This document shows, piece after piece, positions 5,214-6,111 of a stretch of DNA of 6,111 nt. The stretch's first letter is position 1. Each line of letters starts with the position of its first letter. Source of the stretch: an uncultured Faecalibacterium sp. (GTDB taxonomy: Bacteria > Bacillota > Clostridia > Oscillospirales > Ruminococcaceae); NCBI GenBank assembly GCA_937915335.1, contig CALDLZ010000134.1, forward strand, positions 1 through 6,111, read 5' to 3'. The translations under genes were made by a program, and so were the position numbers. A model generated the notes under the pieces. It worked only from the letters and a program-made list of their open reading frames with translations. It ran no database searches and was not told where the DNA came from.

Positions 5214-6111
5214 TTACTCCTTATCAGACTTCTTGGCGTTGGCGGATTCGGGGACCAGCCAGTTCAGGGTAGTGTGGCGGATGACCCAGTCCAGCAGCAT
5301 CAGGGCGGCGGGCAGGACGATCAGGATGACAGCCATACTGATCAGAGCGCCGCGGGAGATCAGCAGGCAGATGCTCTGCAGCAGCTCCATCTTACTGATG
5401 GCCGCCACGCCGACGGTAGCGGCGAAGAAGGTCAGACCACTGGTCAGGATGGACTGGCTGCAATGCTCCAGCGACTGCTGGGCAGCCTCCTGCGGGGTAC
5501 GGCCATAGCTGCGCTCCTCGTGATAACGGGTGGTCATCAGGATGGAGTAGTCCACGGTCGCGCCCAACTGAATGGTGCCGATGACGATGCTGGCAATAAA
5601 GGGCAGCTGGGTACCGGTGAAGTACGGGATGCCCATATTGATAGAGATAGCGGCCTCAATGCTGGCCACCAGCAGAACAGGGATGGACAGGCTCCGGAAG
5701 GAGATCAGGATGATGACGGCAACAGCCATGATAGACCAGACGTTGACGTTCTGGAAGTCCACGTCGGCGACCTCGATCAGGTCTTTGGTCATGGCACCCT
5801 CGCCGGTGATGACACCGTTGGGGTCAACCGCCTTGATCAGATCATTCATCTCGGTCAGCTGGTTGTTGATGGCATCGGTACCAGTCTTATAGGAGCTGTT
5901 GGCCAGAATGAGCTTGTGGCCGCCGGACTGCAGGATCTCGGTGACGCTGTCGGGCAGCAGCTCGGTCTGGAAACCGGGGCCGGTGATGGAATCCAGGCTC
6001 ACCACCTGGGTGATACCGTCCACATCGCTCAGCTCATCGCAGAGGTCGGACACCTGCGTTGCGGTCAGGTTTTCATCCACCAGAATAAAGTGGGAGGTGG
6101 TCATACCGAAA
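5214..6111 (-). CDS. MMPL/RND-family membrane transporter, C-terminal 298 residues (5' end beyond window)
   Basis: This is the second half of an MMPL-type transporter, a family in the RND superfamily that moves lipids, cell-envelope components or drugs using the proton gradient. The reading frame stays open through the window edge, and the Met codon at 6104 is internal, since the frame continues upstream of it. Counting from that Met, residues 1-120 fit the second extracytoplasmic domain. Membrane helices follow at about 122-136, 139-160, 167-190, 217-237 and 245-275. The segment GTIQLGATVDYSILMTTRYHEER (176-198, here split as GTIQLGATVDYS and ILMTTRYHEER) holds the paired Asp185-Tyr186, matching the Asp-Tyr proton-relay pair of MmpL3 transmembrane segment 10. 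The protein ends in a short charged tail (AKKSDKE). It precedes the secreted heptad protein by 5 nt, and its last Lys-Glu codons supply that gene's ribosome site. The family is clear; the substrate is unknown. Confidence 0.9.
   Translation of the reverse strand, partial: FGMTTSHFILVDENLTATQVSDLCDELSDVDGITQVVSLDSITGPGFQTELLPDSVTEILQSGGHKLILANSSYKTGTDAINNQLTEMNDLIKAVDPNGVITGEGAMTKDLIEVADVDFQNVNVWSIMAVAVIILISFRSLSIPVLLVASIEAAISINMGIPYFTGTQLPFIASIVIGTIQLGATVDYSILMTTRYHEERSYGRTPQEAAQQSLEHCSQSILTSGLTFFAATVGVAAISKMELLQSICLLISRGALISMAVILIVLPAALMLLDWVIRHTTLNWLVPESANAKKSDKE

Noticed and set aside
2968..5508. An 846-codon open frame on the plus strand covering ridA's 3' half and the antisense of the heptad and MMPL genes.
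   Set aside because: It is the complement of well-supported minus-strand genes with a signal peptide, ribosome sites and family motifs. It overlaps ridA out of frame, and the long open frame is explained by high GC and the repetitive heptad codons.

Overview
The window looks like a piece of a GC-rich gut Clostridia genome. Faecalibacterium or a close relative in the Oscillospiraceae/Ruminococcaceae is my best guess. This rests on AGGAGG-type ribosome sites, a Firmicutes-type RNase Y and RidA, and a Gram-positive-style secreted X-X-X-Leu-X-X-Gly heptad protein beside an MMPL transporter. The species call is inference; no rRNA or other marker is present.

Layout. Positions 1-569 (minus) hold the first 189 residues of ribonuclease Y (rny), cut by the window edge. 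Positions 570-882 are a gene-free, partly AT-rich stretch. It holds a near-consensus minus-strand promoter for rny and a leader of about 255 nt with long-range self-complementarity. Positions 883-2643 (minus) encode the most unusual protein here: a complete LysR-type transcription regulator joined, in one uninterrupted frame through a proline-rich linker with an AT-hook-like RGRP core, to a complete HC-x5-R tyrosine-phosphatase-like domain. Positions 2644-2834 are a divergent regulatory region with a promoter on each strand and a long near-perfect inverted repeat. Positions 2835-3203 (plus) encode RidA, the enamine/imine deaminase. A strong bidirectional terminator at 3237-3288 separates ridA from the convergent gene at 3304-5208 (minus), a secreted heptad-repeat protein. 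That gene follows, 5 nt downstream, the C-terminal half of an MMPL/RND-type membrane transporter (5214 to past 6111, minus), with which it probably forms an operon.

How the parts may work together. The regulator-phosphatase gene and ridA are divergent. The inverted repeat covers the regulator's own -35 box and is centred about 64 bp upstream of the predicted ridA start, the classical position for a LysR-type regulator that represses itself and activates its neighbour. This suggests a self-contained module in which a DNA-binding phosphatase controls a metabolite-damage-control enzyme. The ligand, the phosphatase substrate and the control itself are inferred. The MMPL plus heptad-protein pair looks like an export or cell-envelope unit and has no visible link to the ridA module.
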